Shown piece after piece: positions 1 to 12,073 of a DNA stretch of 64,000 bases. Source of the DNA: Hemileia vastatrix (Eukaryota > Basidiomycota > Pucciniomycetes > Pucciniales > Zaghouaniaceae); assembly GCA_030280995.1 (NCBI GenBank), contig JASXTE010000001.1, forward strand, positions 1,835,501 through 1,899,500, written 5' to 3'. Made by a program: the position numbers and the translations under genes. Every line of letters starts with the position of its first letter. Position 1 is the first letter of the stretch. The notes beneath the pieces were generated by a model, which was given only the letters and a program-made list of their open reading frames with translations, searched no databases and was not told the origin of the DNA.

Positions 1-200
1 TCAAAAATACTGTGCATTGAGTAGACTCATGGAATGATTTTTTCTGGCTTCCATTCAGTTATCCTCACACTTTCACTATGTTTTCAATATAGATCCATTA
101 TTGTTTGGGTGATACTTCAAGTGAAAGTTCAGTATTACTTCTGTTTGAGTTCCATCTGATTTCCATCTGACTTCAAGTTAACCCCAAATATTGCATGGTG
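1..200. mobile_element. Right end of a family A TIR element, cut by the window edge
   Basis: This matches 3462-3677 closely, including the stretch starting CATTGAGTAGACTCATGG, and ends in the family A terminus ATTGCATGGTG at 200. Unlike the other A ends it has lost the subterminal palindrome GGACTTGCTAGCAAGTCC, so it is a decayed end. The rest lies outside the window. Confidence 0.7.
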
Positions 201-500
201 AAATAAATAAATAAATTAAATTAATTAATTAATAAAATAAATAAATAAAAAACAAATAAATAAAATAAATAAATAGAAAAATAAATAAATAAATAAATTA
301 AATAAAGAAATAAATAAAGAAATGAATATATAAAATAAATAAATAAATAAAAAATAAATAAAATAAATAAATAAATGAAAAATAAAAATGAATAAATAAA
401 CAAATAAAATAAATAATTAAATAAAAATAAATAATTAAATAAATAAATAAAATAAATAAATAAATACAATAAAATAAATAAATAAAACAAAACAAAACAA
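201..500. repeat. AT-rich simple repeat (AAATA/AATA)n
   Basis: About 300 bp of imperfect AAATA and AATA units, with some AAACA near 486-500. Phe/Tyr/Leu-rich open frames here are low-complexity artefacts. Confidence 0.95.
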
Positions 501-781
501 AGGAATTCTAACCCCAGCCTTCAAAGAATCATGAGAATGAGAGAAAGTTATCATGCTTATCTTGATTTTACAAGTGAATGGATACTACTACTAAAACTAC
601 TACTACTACTACAACTACTAGTATCATATATGGATGCAATTTCAATTTTTTGGTGAGGTTGGTTTTAAAAGGCAGTAAAGAAAGAGATAAAATCATAGTT
701 TGAGTGGGAAAAAAATGAAATAATCTTCATCTTTTCTAAAAAGAAAAAAATAGTACAGTATAGTATAGTATAGCATAGTAT
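501..781. other. Gene-free flank with CTA and AGTAT microsatellites
   Basis: A (CTA)n tract lies at about 586-620. A short AGTAT repeat at about 751-781 is the target into which Gypsy-1 inserted; its last unit (777-781) is the left target duplication. I see no gene. Confidence 0.7.
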
Positions 782-1422
782 TGTCAAGAGGTTCTTTTTG
801 GTCTAGAATAATATTTAACAGTTCAATGGCAGTGATAGGTTTAGGAAGGCTCAAGAGCTCAAAATATGTACATATTTATTTCCTTATAAGATATTACTCA
901 AATAAAAGGTAAAAAATTTATTATTCTTATTTTCAAACCTTAGAAATAAGCCAATGTAAATACTAAGATAATAAATAGTAGTAATAGTTTGATTTGTTGT
1001 ATATAAAATATAATTGTAAATTAATTAAGAATGGAGTGAATGAAAATAGCCAGAATGAAAGGCCTTATATAGGCAAAAAAGAGAGAAGATATGGAATCAA
1101 AATTCTATATACATGAATATGGGAGACAGAAAAAATTCCATTATTAGACAATTCAAATATTAAAGTTGTTCTATAAAGTATGTACCCATATGCTGTATTT
1201 AACTTTATATGTCCATTTTATTTTATTTTTCTGTTAATTTCAAAGTAAGAACAAAATAATTTGGATTTAATATTAAGTATTAATATATTTTTATTTCACC
1301 TCTCAACTGTCATGAGGACGCTGTCAAGGGATAAAAAATGAGGGACATTAAATTTAAACAATTACTTGATTTTACTTATTTTAATTAGTTAAATTAATAT
1401 AAGTAAATTGCAAAGTAAGTAT
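782..1422 (-). mobile_element. Gypsy-1 3' LTR, first part
   Basis: Aligns with the 5' LTR at 24475-25205 until AGTAAGTATAA, where the family A element interrupts. It resumes at 11237-11322. The two parts total about 727 bp against 731 bp for the other LTR. Confidence 0.9.
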
Positions 1423-2401
1423 AACCACCCAATATTTGGGGGGGACTTGCTATCAAGTCCTCAAATTGAAGTCAGATGGAACTCAGACGGGACTCAGACT
1501 GAACTCAGATTGAACTCAGACTGAACTCAGAATGAACTTTACTTTGAACTCATCTTGAGCTCTTAACCAAAAATGGATGAGTCTGTGCTGGAATAATAGT
1601 GAAATTTTAATGAATAATTTATAGAAATAATAACAAGGGAAGGTTAATAATCTGATCCATTCACAGAATTTTTTTCATAAAACTCAATTTCAATTTCATT
1701 TTGAATTTCACTTGATCATTAAAAAGACTGAAAATGGTAATATTTATTTCAAAACATCACTTTTAACCTCTCTAATGATTTTTATTTTTATTTTTTTTGA
1801 AAAAATATAAAATAAGATCAGGGGTTCTTTTTATTGATAACTCCCTTTAACCAAGAATTTTAAGCTTTTATTTTTCAATTTAAACCATATCGCCTGATTT
1901 TTTTTGTATTTTTATTATTTCTGATTATGAAATATAATTATTTTCAATTCAATGGATTTATTTAACAAACATATTGAACCATCAAAATTCTCAAGTTTTT
2001 ATTCTAGAATACTGTGAAAAGACTCATAATAGGGGGTGTCAGTTCTGGCAAATCCGCACTTAAATTAAGTGCGGATTTCAAACCAAATCAGCACTTACAA
2101 ATCAGCACTTAAATTTTGCAAAAAAGTCACTTATTTCAAAAAAGGGTGTCAGTTATGACCTCAAATCAGCACTTTTTTCCCGTTTTTTTTCACAACCACA
2201 TTTTGGCCACAAAACATCCCTTTGTTTCTTACCCCATCCCTGTCACATGTGACACACTGACCATCCTCGCTACCTACCCATCAATCCTCGGCACACACCC
2301 CTTCCTGACATTTTCAATATTTTGACCAGGCATGTTTACATTCTTTTTTACTTATTTCTTCTACTTTTTAATCTTTTTTCTTGTTATGTGCCAGTTTCAT
2401 A

Positions 2402-2485
2402 ATGCCTCCCAGACATTCCAAATCTCAAAAGGTAACTCAAAAATCTGCTTCGTCACAAAAGTCTCCTCGTAAAGCAAGGATTACA
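2402..2485 (+). pseudogene. 5' remnant of the SANT/Myb-like partner gene of B1
   Basis: Starts MPPRHSKSQKVTQKSASSQK, clearly homologous to MPPRKYNTQKETQKIATSQR at 59051 (minus strand). Homology stops after about 27 codons, where an inverted family A fragment begins. The DNA-binding domain and C-terminus are missing, so B1 cannot make this protein. Confidence 0.75.
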
Positions 2486-3677
2486 TATAAAAAAAATCAG
2501 TGACTTTTTCTATTACTTACAACTGTTTTTACAGAATTGAAAACTATGTTTCAGCTAATATTTTATGGAAGTGAACTCTGTTCTTCGCCCAAAGAACAGA
2601 GTTCATCCTCCTATTTTCACATTCTGTTTGCACCAATCTCCATCCCTTTCAATTCTATCAACACATGCTTGTCTTCCCTCCCCATGCCTTTCGCTATCCT
2701 CCCAGCCCCATTGTATGCCATCCTCTTTTGATCCCCATTTCACCCCTCTCAACCTCTCCCAGACCCTTTTCTTCATTTAAAATGCCTCGGAACCCTTAAT
2801 CTTCCCTTCCAACTCTTTCCCAACCTTTTCGCTACCCCATACACCCTTCCTCACCCCTCTCTCCAGCCTTAGTCCCAAACCGAACAGAGTTCACTTCCAT
2901 TCACTTATATTTCTTTTTTCTCAACTCATCTCTCCAGGTAAGTCATTTTATTCTTTTTAAACAGAGTGTGAAAATAGGAGGATGAACTCTGTTCTTCGGG
3001 CGAAGAACAGAGTTCACTTCCATTCACTTATATTTCTTTTTTCTCAACTCATCTCTCCAGGTAAGTCATTTTATTCTTTTTAAACAGAGTGTGAAAATAG
3101 GAGGATGAACTCTGTTCTTTGGGCGAAGAACAGAGTTCACTTCCATTCACTTATATTTCTTTTTTCTCAACTCATCTCTCCAGGTAAGTCATTTTATTCT
3201 TTTTAAACAGAGTGTGAAAATAGGAGGATGAACTCTGTTCTTCGGGCGAAGAACAGAGTTCACTTCCATAAAATATTAGCTGAAACATAGTTTTCAATTC
3301 TGTAAAAACAGTTGTAAGTAATAGAAAAAGTCACTGATTTTTTTTATATGTAATCTGAAATTTTTTAATAAAATTATTGTATTTAAGAATTGCAATATTG
3401 TCAATCAATTTTTATTGATCAAATTAATTTAATAAAGTATTATTTTAATAAGCTGTTTCAAAAAATACTTTGCATTGAGTAGACTCATGGAATGATTTTT
3501 TCTGGCTTCCATTCAGTTATCCTCACACTTTCACTATGTTTTCAATATAGATCCATTGTTATTTGTGTGATACTTCAAGTGAAAGTTCAGTATTACTTCA
3601 GTCTGAGTTCCATCTGATTTCCATCTGACTTCAAGTTGCGGACTTGCTAGCAAGTCCTCCCCCTATATTGCGTGGTG
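2479..3677. mobile_element. Rearranged family A insertion inside B1
   Basis: The right side (3232-3677) runs to a normal family A terminus (TATATTGCGTGGTG) with palindrome GGACTTGCTAGCAAGTCC. The left side (2479-2604) is an inverted copy of 3232-3357, so the left TIR has been replaced by inverted internal sequence. 2605-2880 is the reverse complement of about 55790-56070 in another family A fragment. It replaced most of the SANT/Myb gene of B1. Confidence 0.65.
2882..3261. repeat. Tandem array, 123-bp unit with a 32-bp palindrome
   Basis: Three nearly identical units. Each contains a palindrome with arms GAACTCTGTTCTTCG (2984-3015, 3107-3138, 3230-3261); a related palindrome lies at 2573-2604. 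Each unit also has CTCTCCAGGTAAGTC followed 27 bases later by AACAG, resembling a splice donor and acceptor. I find no protein reading across the array. Confidence 0.85.
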
Positions 3678-3846
3678 TTTGCTGAAAATATACGATTTCA
3701 TGTTGAGTTGATGAAAGAAAACACAGAGAGAAAAAAAAATAAGACTTTAACAGCAAATTCAAAAACCAAAAAAATATGCAAAAAAATTTACCATTCTCAG
3801 TGAATAATACATGCAAATTGATAATTTGAAGAGAAAGAGAAAAAAA

Positions 3847-5106
3847 TTAAAATTGCGTTGAAAAATGTTGGAGTGTTATTGGAAGGATTTTTGCCCTTAT
3901 ACTAGTTGATTGAGAAATAGAAGTGTTGGATATAGTCGGAGGTGAATCAACTTGTTCATCTTCATACAGCTCTAACCATTGATCTTTGAGGTCAGCAAGT
4001 AGGTTATGAAGTATAGTGCAACACAGAATCCAGTTGATCACCGCCTCCATTTCAGATTTATTTCTAAGAGGACTTCTTAATTCCCTTAAACTAGAAAAAC
4101 GGCCTTTCAAGATTCCAATAGAATGTTCAATACGGACTCTTGACTTTGCCAAATGATTGTTGAATTTGGCATTTTGACTGTCTTCTGAAGCTGCTCCCCA
4201 AAAAGCAGGAAGTACATACTTTCCATTCACATAAGCAGAATCTGCAAGAAGATACTGATTTTCATCAAAGAATTTTTCAGGTTCATTTGAAATTTGCATT
4301 CTTTGGAAGACGTAGGAGTCATGACATGAGCCAGGATAGCCAGCGAAGAATGATATAAATTTTTTGTTTACGTCACATATAAGCTGAACGTTAATTGAAT
4401 ATCTATAAAGAAGATATATTTGTTTGTGTTAGTTTCAAGGAGGATGAAAGGAGTTAAAAATAATCTACCTCTTTTTACGGTCAAAGTAATTGTTTCCACC
4501 TTGACCAGGTTTCTGGCTCAAAGGAATAGTAGTACCATCAACAAAACCAATACATCCTGGAAAGCCCTCTGCTTGCATAACCTGAGATGATTCAAGTCGC
4601 TCTTCTTTTGTTGGCCAGGTGAGAAGTTGAGATTCCAAGGAGTTGATGGCAGTGATACATCGTTTGGTATAAGTGTTAACTGAACCATACCCTAAATCAA
4701 AGACATTTTCTAAACGTTTCAAAGCGGCTCCATTACCATTTGAACCCAAACGACATAGTGTGATGGCCAATTGAATTGAAGGATGTCGTTGTTCTTTTTG
4801 AGAATTATTGTGAAATATGGGATGATCCTGAATAAGCTCAAGCAATTTAAGGAAACATTCCTGAGAAGTCCTGAACAGCTGTCTAAAACTGGGTGTAGAT
4901 AGGTTAAGAAGTGTTTGGATGGTGTACTTGGGGGTATGAAGTACTTGAGGCTTTCTGGGAAGAAGGTAACGTTTCCTGGCCATTTTTGATAAAACGACAA
5001 AATCTTCTTCTAGATCAGAATCGGAATCAGAGTCCAAGAGCAGTTCAAGCGCCATGAAAGTCATTGCTTTATGTAATTTATCACGATTTGAAAGTGAGGA
5101 AGGCAT
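3847..5106 (-). CDS. PIF/Harbinger DDE transposase, apparently intact
   Basis: Exons 5106-4469 and 4402-3847 with a 66-bp GT..AG intron (4403-4468); splicing restores RKKRYSINVQ without a phase break, giving 397 aa. The start MPSSLSNRDK is the first ATG of the open frame, followed by an acidic stretch. The DDE_Tnp_4-type catalytic core shows the first Asp in IGFVDGTTIPL, the second in YPGSCHDSYVF, and the Glu in RVRIEHSIGILKGRF. It would cut and join the B-family TIRs in the nucleus. I see no frameshift or internal stop, in contrast to the broken copy at 51368-52856. The SANT/Myb partner protein of this superfamily is not encoded intact in the same element, so activity would need a helper copy. 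Confidence 0.88.
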
Positions 5107-5395
5107 GACTCTTATATGATATGATATGAAGATGTAAGTGATGTACGATGTTTTGAGTTATGAAGTGTTATTCTGCGGAGTGCTGCGTATGAATGGGATG
5201 ATGCTGACAAATCAGTGAAATGGGACTTGATGGTGAAATCAGCACTTTTGGTTGAGAAAGTGCGGATTTGAGTGAAATAAGTGACTTATTTCATTTTGAA
5301 ATCCACCAGTATTGGGGCTAGTGTGTTTTGGAAATCCGCACTTATTTAAGTGCGGATTTGTAAGTGCGGATTTGCCAGAACTGACACCCCCTAAT

Positions 5396-6755
5396 TAAAG
5401 AAAAATAAAAGATAGAGATATTTTTTCCTAATTTCTGTTTCAATAAAGTCCTCTAATAACTTCTTTAACTAAGCACTAATAATTTATATTATTTAATTAT
5501 ATGTTTAGAAAGAAGTATAATTCTTTTACAAGTGAATTTTAATCCAGTTTTTTACATTTTTGTAAGCAAGAAGATGATTAAAATCAAAAGGAAATATCTT
5601 TTTGCTCTTTTTTTCTATTGAATATTCAACTACTAATAATTTTTGCAATATAAATTTATTAAGTGTAATACATATATGATATTCTGGAACTCTTCATGAT
5701 TTATTTCATCAAAATTTCATGTAAATATGGTTATTTGGTAGAGTAATCTCATGAGTTGAAATAATTAATCACTACTTAGTGAATTTTCCATATGAAAGAC
5801 TGAAATTCAAGCTAGATGTAAAACTTCAAAGATAATAAAAACAAAGTAGTATAAATTTATTTAAACTTTAATTTTAGTGCTTGATTTTGCTTCAATTCTG
5901 TATTGTGGGGTAATTTCAGTTTCAACCTGGGAATAAGCACCATATAATTTGCAAAGTGTTCTCATGTTAAAAAATGTTCTTAAGGTAAATATTTTGATTG
6001 TATTATTGTTCAAGAACAGAATTAAATAGGTAAAAGTGGTACTTTTTCATAATTCTATCAGTTTCAAATTGAAAAACTATTATATGATATTAATTTTTTA
6101 AAAAAGACACAATAGGTAATTTACATCATACCCATGTAGAAAAGCAGCTGTAAAGGCAATCATCTTTTAATTAAAAATAATATTATTCCATGTTTTAAAT
6201 GAAAAGAAAAAATATTTATATTCTATAGTATTGAAAAATAAATTAAATTAAACATTTCAGGTATGCTTTTTTAGTCATTAGAATAAAAGTTTTGATAGGA
6301 GTAAATCACAACTGAACACTTACACACAATTGTAAAATTAAATATATGGGTTCAAGATTTATCAATGATTTATTTTAATTATGATATTTATGCTGATTGG
6401 TAGATCTTATATGAAGTTTCTATTCAATTTCTAAGTGTATGAAAAACAATTCTTTGATAGTTTATTTAAACAGAAGAATTTAAATTTTTTGTTTAAATTG
6501 GCCTTATCACAAATCAATACAGGAATGAGTATATTGTTATAAAAATTAATTTAAATAGAAAAATTTCAAATCTTCATAACAGATTTAAAACAAAACATAA
6601 ATATTAAAATTTGACTTTTTATTAAAATATATATTGATTTAAAAGATATTTACCTATTTTTTTTTACAAAATGACTAATTTTATCCTGTGAGGCTTCCCT
6701 TCAACTTACAAGTATAAGTCTAAAAAAATAATATGATGCTCTGAATACTCTATAT
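5396..6755. other. AT-rich interior of the 9.8-kb element, no gene
   Basis: No coding frame, TIR or tandem structure was recognised. Confidence 0.6.
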
Positions 6756-6758
6756 AAT

Positions 6759-6958
6759 AGGGGGTATCAAAGTTAGGAATTTGTAATTATTTAAAAAGTA
6801 TTTCACAACATAAAAAAAAAGCCACAAACTTGAAATTAAATCTCAGTAAAAAGGTGTTTGGGGGGCACAATATGTCATATTTTAATAAATATTCATGGTT
6901 GATTTGGTAGAAAAAAGAGGTATTTTGAAATGAAGGATTTACAACTTTGATACCCACT
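6759..6958. mobile_element. 200-bp Harbinger-type MITE
   Basis: Ends AGGGGGTATCAAAGTT and AACTTTGATACCCACT are inverted repeats, flanked by AAT (6756-6758 and 6959-6961). The start AGGGGGTRTCA resembles the family B terminus, so B transposase could be its driver. It contains no coding sequence. Confidence 0.8.
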
Positions 6959-6961
6959 AAT

Positions 6962-7911
6962 GTGTACCTAAGGCAGAAATAATGTTTCTTTGAAGTACTT
7001 CAAATCTAAGCAGAAGAGCTGATATCTTTTTTATATAATATAGTTGTATAAATTAATTTTTAGGTAATTTCTTAATCTGTTATATGGAAAGAAATTATAT
7101 CATAATAATATATAATCAACTTAAAACTATTTTTAATATAATATTTTCTAAAAATTATTCTTAATTTGTACTTATTTTCAGAACTTCAAAGTGTTTAATA
7201 AAAACATTTTTGATATAAAAATGTAGTTATTTTTATATTTAAAAGTATTTAATAAAACTTTGAAAAAAGTATGAATTTTTTCATGGCTTAAATTAGCTTG
7301 AACCACACTTGGAAAAAAGATAGCATTGAGATTTCAATCTAAGTTCCACCAAAGACATGATAAATAATTTTTTTGAAAATGTATATAGTCATTGAAATGA
7401 AAAAAATTAGTAAAAGAAAGGACTCAGAAAGTTTTTTCTGTTACTGAATAGATTATCATAAATATATTGAGGTAGATACATTATTGAAATTTTTTAAATT
7501 TGCAGTTATTACAGTCAATTATCCAGTTATATATAGCAATCACAAAACAAGAAATAAACCTAAATGGTTATATATGTAGTTAAATCTTTTCTTCAACCTT
7601 TACTTGAATTATTTAATTTAATTCAAAGCTATTTTTAATCTGACCAAAATATTTTACTATTACATTTAAAAATAAATTAAATAAACTCATAAAATACATA
7701 AGTTCAATAGTTTAAAATTTCTTTAAATGTTTTGTTTTAGTTTTCAACTTTTTTCTACAATTTTCTTATTATATTATTTATTTATATCATGTATAGTTAT
7801 CAGAAGCATTCTGTGAATTCTTGTGTAAAAAAGAAAAATAGTATTTCATTACCAATTATTTTACTAAATTACTTTCTTAGTCTTAAAGTGCATTGTAATT
7901 CAAAAATTTAA
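6962..7911. other. AT-rich interior of the 9.8-kb element, no gene
   Basis: No feature recognised between the MITE and element B2. Confidence 0.6.
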
Positions 7912-7914
7912 AAT

Positions 7915-9546
7915 AGGGGGTGTCAGTTCTCGAAAATTGGCACTTAACTTAAGTGCAGATTTCAAAGCAAATCATCACTTACAAATCAGCACTTAAATTT
8001 TGCAAAGAAGTCACTTATTTCAAAAATGGGTGTCAGTTCTGACCTCAAATCAGACCTTTTCTTGCTCACCTACTTCTCACCACACATTCCACTTGTTAGT
8101 TTGTGCTTCATAGATCCTGTTCTCACTATTTTTTTTCCAAATGAAACATTTTTATCTGACAAATGGTAAGTTTTTTTTACTTCTTTTTTTTCAGTATTTT
8201 CTCTTTTTCTCTTTTTCTTTATGATAATTTAGGTATGTTTTTTGTTTTAATTTTGGTTAATTTTTCCACCTCTCACCCCTTTCACTCTACCTCTCATGCA
8301 ACAATTCACACCACTACCTCCACCTCCTTGCTCACTACCACTGCCACCACCTTGCTCATTACCACCACCACCTCCTCACCCACTACCACCGCCACCTTCT
8401 CACTCACTACCACTACCACCACCACCACCTTTCTCACTACCACCACCACATCCTCCTTTCTCACTACCACCCCCACCTTCTTGCTCACTACCACTATCAC
8501 CACCTCCACCTCCTTGCTCACTACCACTGCCACCTTCTCCTCCTCCTTGCTCACTACCACCACCACCTCCTCCTCACTTACTACCACCACCACCTTGCTC
8601 ACTACCACTTCCACCTTCTTGCTCACTACCACTACCACCACCACCACCTCCACGCTCACTACCACCAACACCTCCTTGCTCACTACCACCACCACCACCA
8701 CCTTGCTCACTACCACTACTACTACTACCACCACCACTCACACAGCCATCACCACCTCGCTCACCCCCTTAACCACCTCACCCACCACCACAACCAGCTT
8801 TCTCACCACTATAACCACCTTTCTCACCACCAGATACAGCATTAAGAAAAATAGAAATGACAATTTCACTATACAACTGTGGAAAAAAGTGCACTAGCCT
8901 AATTAAAGATCAAAAAATAATAATAATGTTCTTATAGTTAGTAAAATGGCTTTACATTCTCTAAAATTGTAGCTAGGTGAGAGAAAATGAAATCCAGAAG
9001 TTTGGGATACTTCTAAAATCATTTTTTTTGAAATTTGAAATATACTAAAATATTTGAGACATGAGAAAGAAACTTTGGTGATTTGCACATTAGTGTTTTG
9101 TACATAAGGAGCAAGAAATTTCACTCCTTACTTTTTTTATGCAGTTAGTTTTGGGTGTTTGGGATGTTTGGTTGATTATAAATCAATCATGAGTGAGGGG
9201 AAAGTGTGTAATGAAGAGAGGGATTGGAGTGAAATATGGGAGTGAATTAATGAGCAGAGAGGAGTGAGAGGAAGAGGGGAATTGAAAGGGAAGGGGTGAT
9301 AGGAGCTGCAAGTGGAGAATGTTACAAAAGGAAAAAATAGGTAGTGGGAGGTGAGAGAGAGGGAAAGTAGTGAGAATTGTGAAACCAGCACTTTTGGTTG
9401 AAAAAGTGCAGATTTGAGTGAAATAAGTGACTTATTTCATTTTTAAATCCACCAGTGTTGGGGCTAGTGTGTTTTGTAAATCTGCACTTAAATAAGTTCT
9501 GATTTGGTCAAATTTAAGTGCAGATTCTCCAGAACTGAAACCCCCT
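7915..9546. mobile_element. B2: non-autonomous family B element
   Basis: Left end AGGGGGTGTCAGTTCTCG and right end CCAGAACTGAAACCCCCT, flanked by AAT (7912-7914 and 9547-9549). The first 150 bp and last 190 bp match B1, including the subterminal palindromes and the AAATAAGTGACTTATTT block. The interior lacks transposase and holds a long CACTACCACC repeat plus a purine-rich stretch (9180-9370). Confidence 0.88.
8296..8850. repeat. Imperfect (CACTACCACCACC)n tract with long open frames
   Basis: Degenerate ACC/CTC trinucleotides separated by TTGCTCACTACC. Open frames of 143-244 codons run through it on both strands (Thr-rich, Pro-rich and Val-rich), the expected result of a stop-free trinucleotide repeat. 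I do not call a gene. Confidence 0.85.
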
Positions 9547-9549
9547 AAT

Positions 9550-11233
9550 AAAGACGTATAAACTATACGTTTAAGTTCAAAAATATCAATAAAAAATAAT
9601 TATCAATCATTTTCCATATTGGAAGAATAGAGCTGTAGATTGAGGGGTTGGACTCTGATGTTCGCCCAAAGAAAAAAGTTCACTCTCAATTTTTCACTAC
9701 CTCAATGGACAGCCTCTCAATCTCTTCACACAACTTTTTTTTGCCTTGTCATTTCTGTTAATTCTATTACCACTCCTCACCCTTTTATTGCCCTCCTGAT
9801 ACATTTGCTACACCCTTTAAGCTTCAAAATCTAAGTTTAAGCCCTCATAACTACTACACTCCACTCTATTTTCACTTATAACACAGCTCCACACCTTTTG
9901 CAACCTCTTTCTCACCTCCCATTCCCCTCACTTACCCCAATCACCTCAATTAGCCCTCACCAGCCTTTCTCTCACATTCTCAAACTTTTACTCACCTCCC
10001 CAGTCTATTGTCCACATCCCTCAGCTCTTGATTAACTCTTCTAGCCCTTTCTCACCTTCACAAGCCCTTTCCAGCCCTTCACTCACCTCCCCCAGCCTCC
10101 CTCAGTCCCTTACTTTGGCTGGAGATTTGAGAGAGGTGCTGTAAAAACTAAGGAGGGCTGGGAGAAGTTAGTGAGAGGATTTTATCACCTCCCCCACCCT
10201 CTCCAGTCCCTTAATTTGGCTGGAGATGTGAGCGAGGTGCTGTAAAGACTAAGTAGGGCTGGGAGTAGTAGGTGAGAGGCTTTTATCACCTCTCCTAGCC
10301 CTTTCAGGACCCTTTCTCACCTTTTCCAGCCTTCCTGAAGTTTTTAGGGGCTTTTATAGCCTCTCCCAGCCCTGAAAAGCCCCTCTATCACCTTCCCCAG
10401 CCTTCCCCAGTCCCTCTATTTTTCTGGGGAAGGTGAGCAATGAGATGGGAGAGGTGAAAAAAGTGCTGGGGAGGCATGCAAGGGCTTGGAAAGTAGCCAC
10501 CTGTTGATAAACTTGAGAATAATTAATATGTATAAATTAGAAATAACAAGGAATAAAATTTTGCGGATTTATAGCCCATTCCAAGTGGTAAATAATGTAA
10601 CTAAATAAATATTTCAAAATTTGAGTTGCTTGTGTTTACTAAAAAAATGTGGCCAAGTGTTGAGAAATGAAGATATTTGTAAGGAAGAAACATGAAAAAA
10701 GAAAAAAAATACAAATTAAAATAATACTAAATAATGACAGTGGGCTGGGAAAGGTGAGTGAGGCTCTGGGGGAGGTGTGAGAAATAAAGAGAAGAGAAGG
10801 GAGAGGGGGGAAGGAGAGAAGAGTTGTTTTCTAACTGTGAAGGAAAGGGATAGGGTAGAAAGGGTAAGTAGATGGCAAGGTTAGCAATGAGATAAGGGGG
10901 GTAGGATAGGAAGGCAGATTGAATATAAGGGAGAATTAGGGGAGGGAGGTATCAGATGGAAGTCCCACTTGGAATTCTACCAGGATCATTTCTGGAAGCA
11001 AAAAAAAGCACTAGACATCTAGTGCACACTTTTTTTCTGCTATGAATATTTTTTAAACTATTAATCAACTGTGGTTCAATGAAGGTTCAAATCAGTTTCA
11101 AGATTTTTTCAAAGTAAATTCAATATTTCTTCATGATTGTTTCATCACCACCTCAATGTGTGCTGAAAAAGATGTGAATTAGGTTTCAAGGTTGCGTACT
11201 TGCTAGCAAGTCCACCCCCCATATTTCATGGTG
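9550..11233. other. Pyrimidine-rich then purine-rich tail of the family A element
   Basis: 9646-9690 is a degenerate relative of the GAACTCTGTTCTTCG palindrome. 9840-10480 is pyrimidine-rich with recurrent CACCTCCCCCAGCC, and 10740-10950 is purine-rich. Between about 10102 and 10295 a unit of about 97 bp containing TTTGGCTGGAGATNTGAG is duplicated in tandem. A small hairpin (GCACTAGACATCTAGTGC) lies at about 11006. No gene. Confidence 0.6.
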
Positions 11234-11236
11234 TAT

Positions 11237-11322
11237 AATTAATATAATAAGAAATAAAGGCATGGATCTATCCTAGTAAATAATTAATTATTTACTGGGT
11301 AAGTCTAGTAGCCTGGCTGACA
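11237..11322 (-). mobile_element. Gypsy-1 3' LTR, second part
   Basis: Continues the LTR after the family A insertion and ends GGCTGACA. The adjoining internal sequence reads AGAGTGAGAGAG on the minus strand, a plausible polypurine tract. Confidence 0.88.
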
Positions 11323-11339
11323 CTCTCTCACTCTAAAAA

Positions 11340-12073
11340 ACAATCAAAAAATGCTATGATTTTTTCTTTTTATATTTCTTTAGTAGAGCAGGAAAGTTAG
11401 ATATTTCTTTCCCAGTTATCTAAGAATCATATTCAGAAGATTTATTCTTGAACCTCAATAAGTATTCAGTACCTTTTTAAGCAGTGATTATTCTGTCATT
11501 TAGAATCTTATCAATTTCTTCTGTTTCAGTGATTTCATTAGAGGTTTTCTTTGGTCTTCCCCTCCTTTTTGGAAATAAATCACTATTGTATGTGTAAGGT
11601 TTCAAAAGAGATATTGGAAAAACAGGATGTTTCCTGTAATATGGAGAATACAGGATAACTTCAACTGCATTATCACCAACCATTCTTCTTACAACAAGCA
11701 GACCTACATATGGGTCTTTCAATTTGTTATTACCTTGTAAATTGAAGTGGAATGTAGAAATAAGTACTTCATCACCCTTCTTAAAAGTGTATTCTTTATG
11801 GGATTTGTCTCACCTCTTCTTTTCATATTTAAAAGATTTCCAATACAATTTTGAGAATGACTTCTGCAAAGTTGTTGCATTTGAAGAAACTATTTTACAC
11901 CAGTATGTAAATCCAATTTAGGTATTTTATTATTGAGAATTTGGGCAGGGGTATTTGGAACATATCCAAGCAAGATCTTAAAAGGCTTTTTCTGAGTGAC
12001 AAAATGAACAGTGCTATTACAAGCAAATTCCAAACCAAGAAGTAAGTTAATGAGTAAATCTGTCATTGTCTTT
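11340..12073 (-). pseudogene. Gypsy-1 integrase C-terminus and chromodomain remnant
   Basis: The minus strand encodes an integrase tail ending HPVFPISLLKPY, then an AT-hook-like RRGRPKK, then a chromodomain start (EIDKILNDRI). After an in-frame stop the frame continues with YLLRFKNKSSEYDS and ISNFPALLKKY, where the expected Trp is a second stop. Chromodomains of Ty3 elements steer integration towards particular chromatin; this one is broken. Confidence 0.7.

Larger units (their letters stand above)
2031..5392 (-). mobile_element. B1: Harbinger-like element with intact transposase
   Basis: Termini AGGGGGTGTCAGTTCTGG and its inverse at 5375-5392, flanked by AAT (2028-2030 and 5393-5395). Immediately inside each TIR is a palindrome built on ATCCGCACTTAA. 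Gene order matches two-gene Harbinger elements: transposase reading inward from the right end (3847-5106, minus strand) and a SANT/Myb-like gene reading inward from the left end, here reduced to its first codons (2402-2485) by a family A insertion. It is nested inside the 9.8-kb family A element. Confidence 0.85.
1423..11233. mobile_element. Family A TIR element, 9.8 kb, inserted in the Gypsy-1 LTR
   Basis: The left end (CCACCCAATATTTGGGGGGG, then GGACTTGC) and right end (CTTGCTAGCAAGTCC, then ACCCCCCATATTTCATGGTG) are inverted relatives. TAT flanks both sides (1420-1422 and 11234-11236). The uninterrupted LTR at 24475-25205 has a single TAT at this site, which supports one insertion event with a 3-bp duplication, as known for PIF/Harbinger elements. 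Just inside the left TIR lie tandem GAACTCAGACT-type repeats. After subtracting nested elements (2031-5392, 6759-6958, 7915-9546) about 4.6 kb of AT-rich sequence remains. I find no transposase of its own, so it is probably non-autonomous. Confidence 0.75.

Noticed and set aside
221..495. Phe/Tyr/Leu-rich frames resembling a membrane protein
   Set aside because: Translation of an (AAATA)n repeat.
2116..2325. 69-codon frame in B1, with a relative in B3 (55186-55416)
   Set aside because: It lies in the conserved untranslated end of family B elements; conservation follows from element identity, and no coding pattern or domain is seen.
8163..8897. Thr-rich 244-codon open frame, with Pro-rich and Val-rich frames overlapping
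   Set aside because: All come from a stop-free CACTACCACC repeat inside a non-autonomous element; frames on both strands are equally open.
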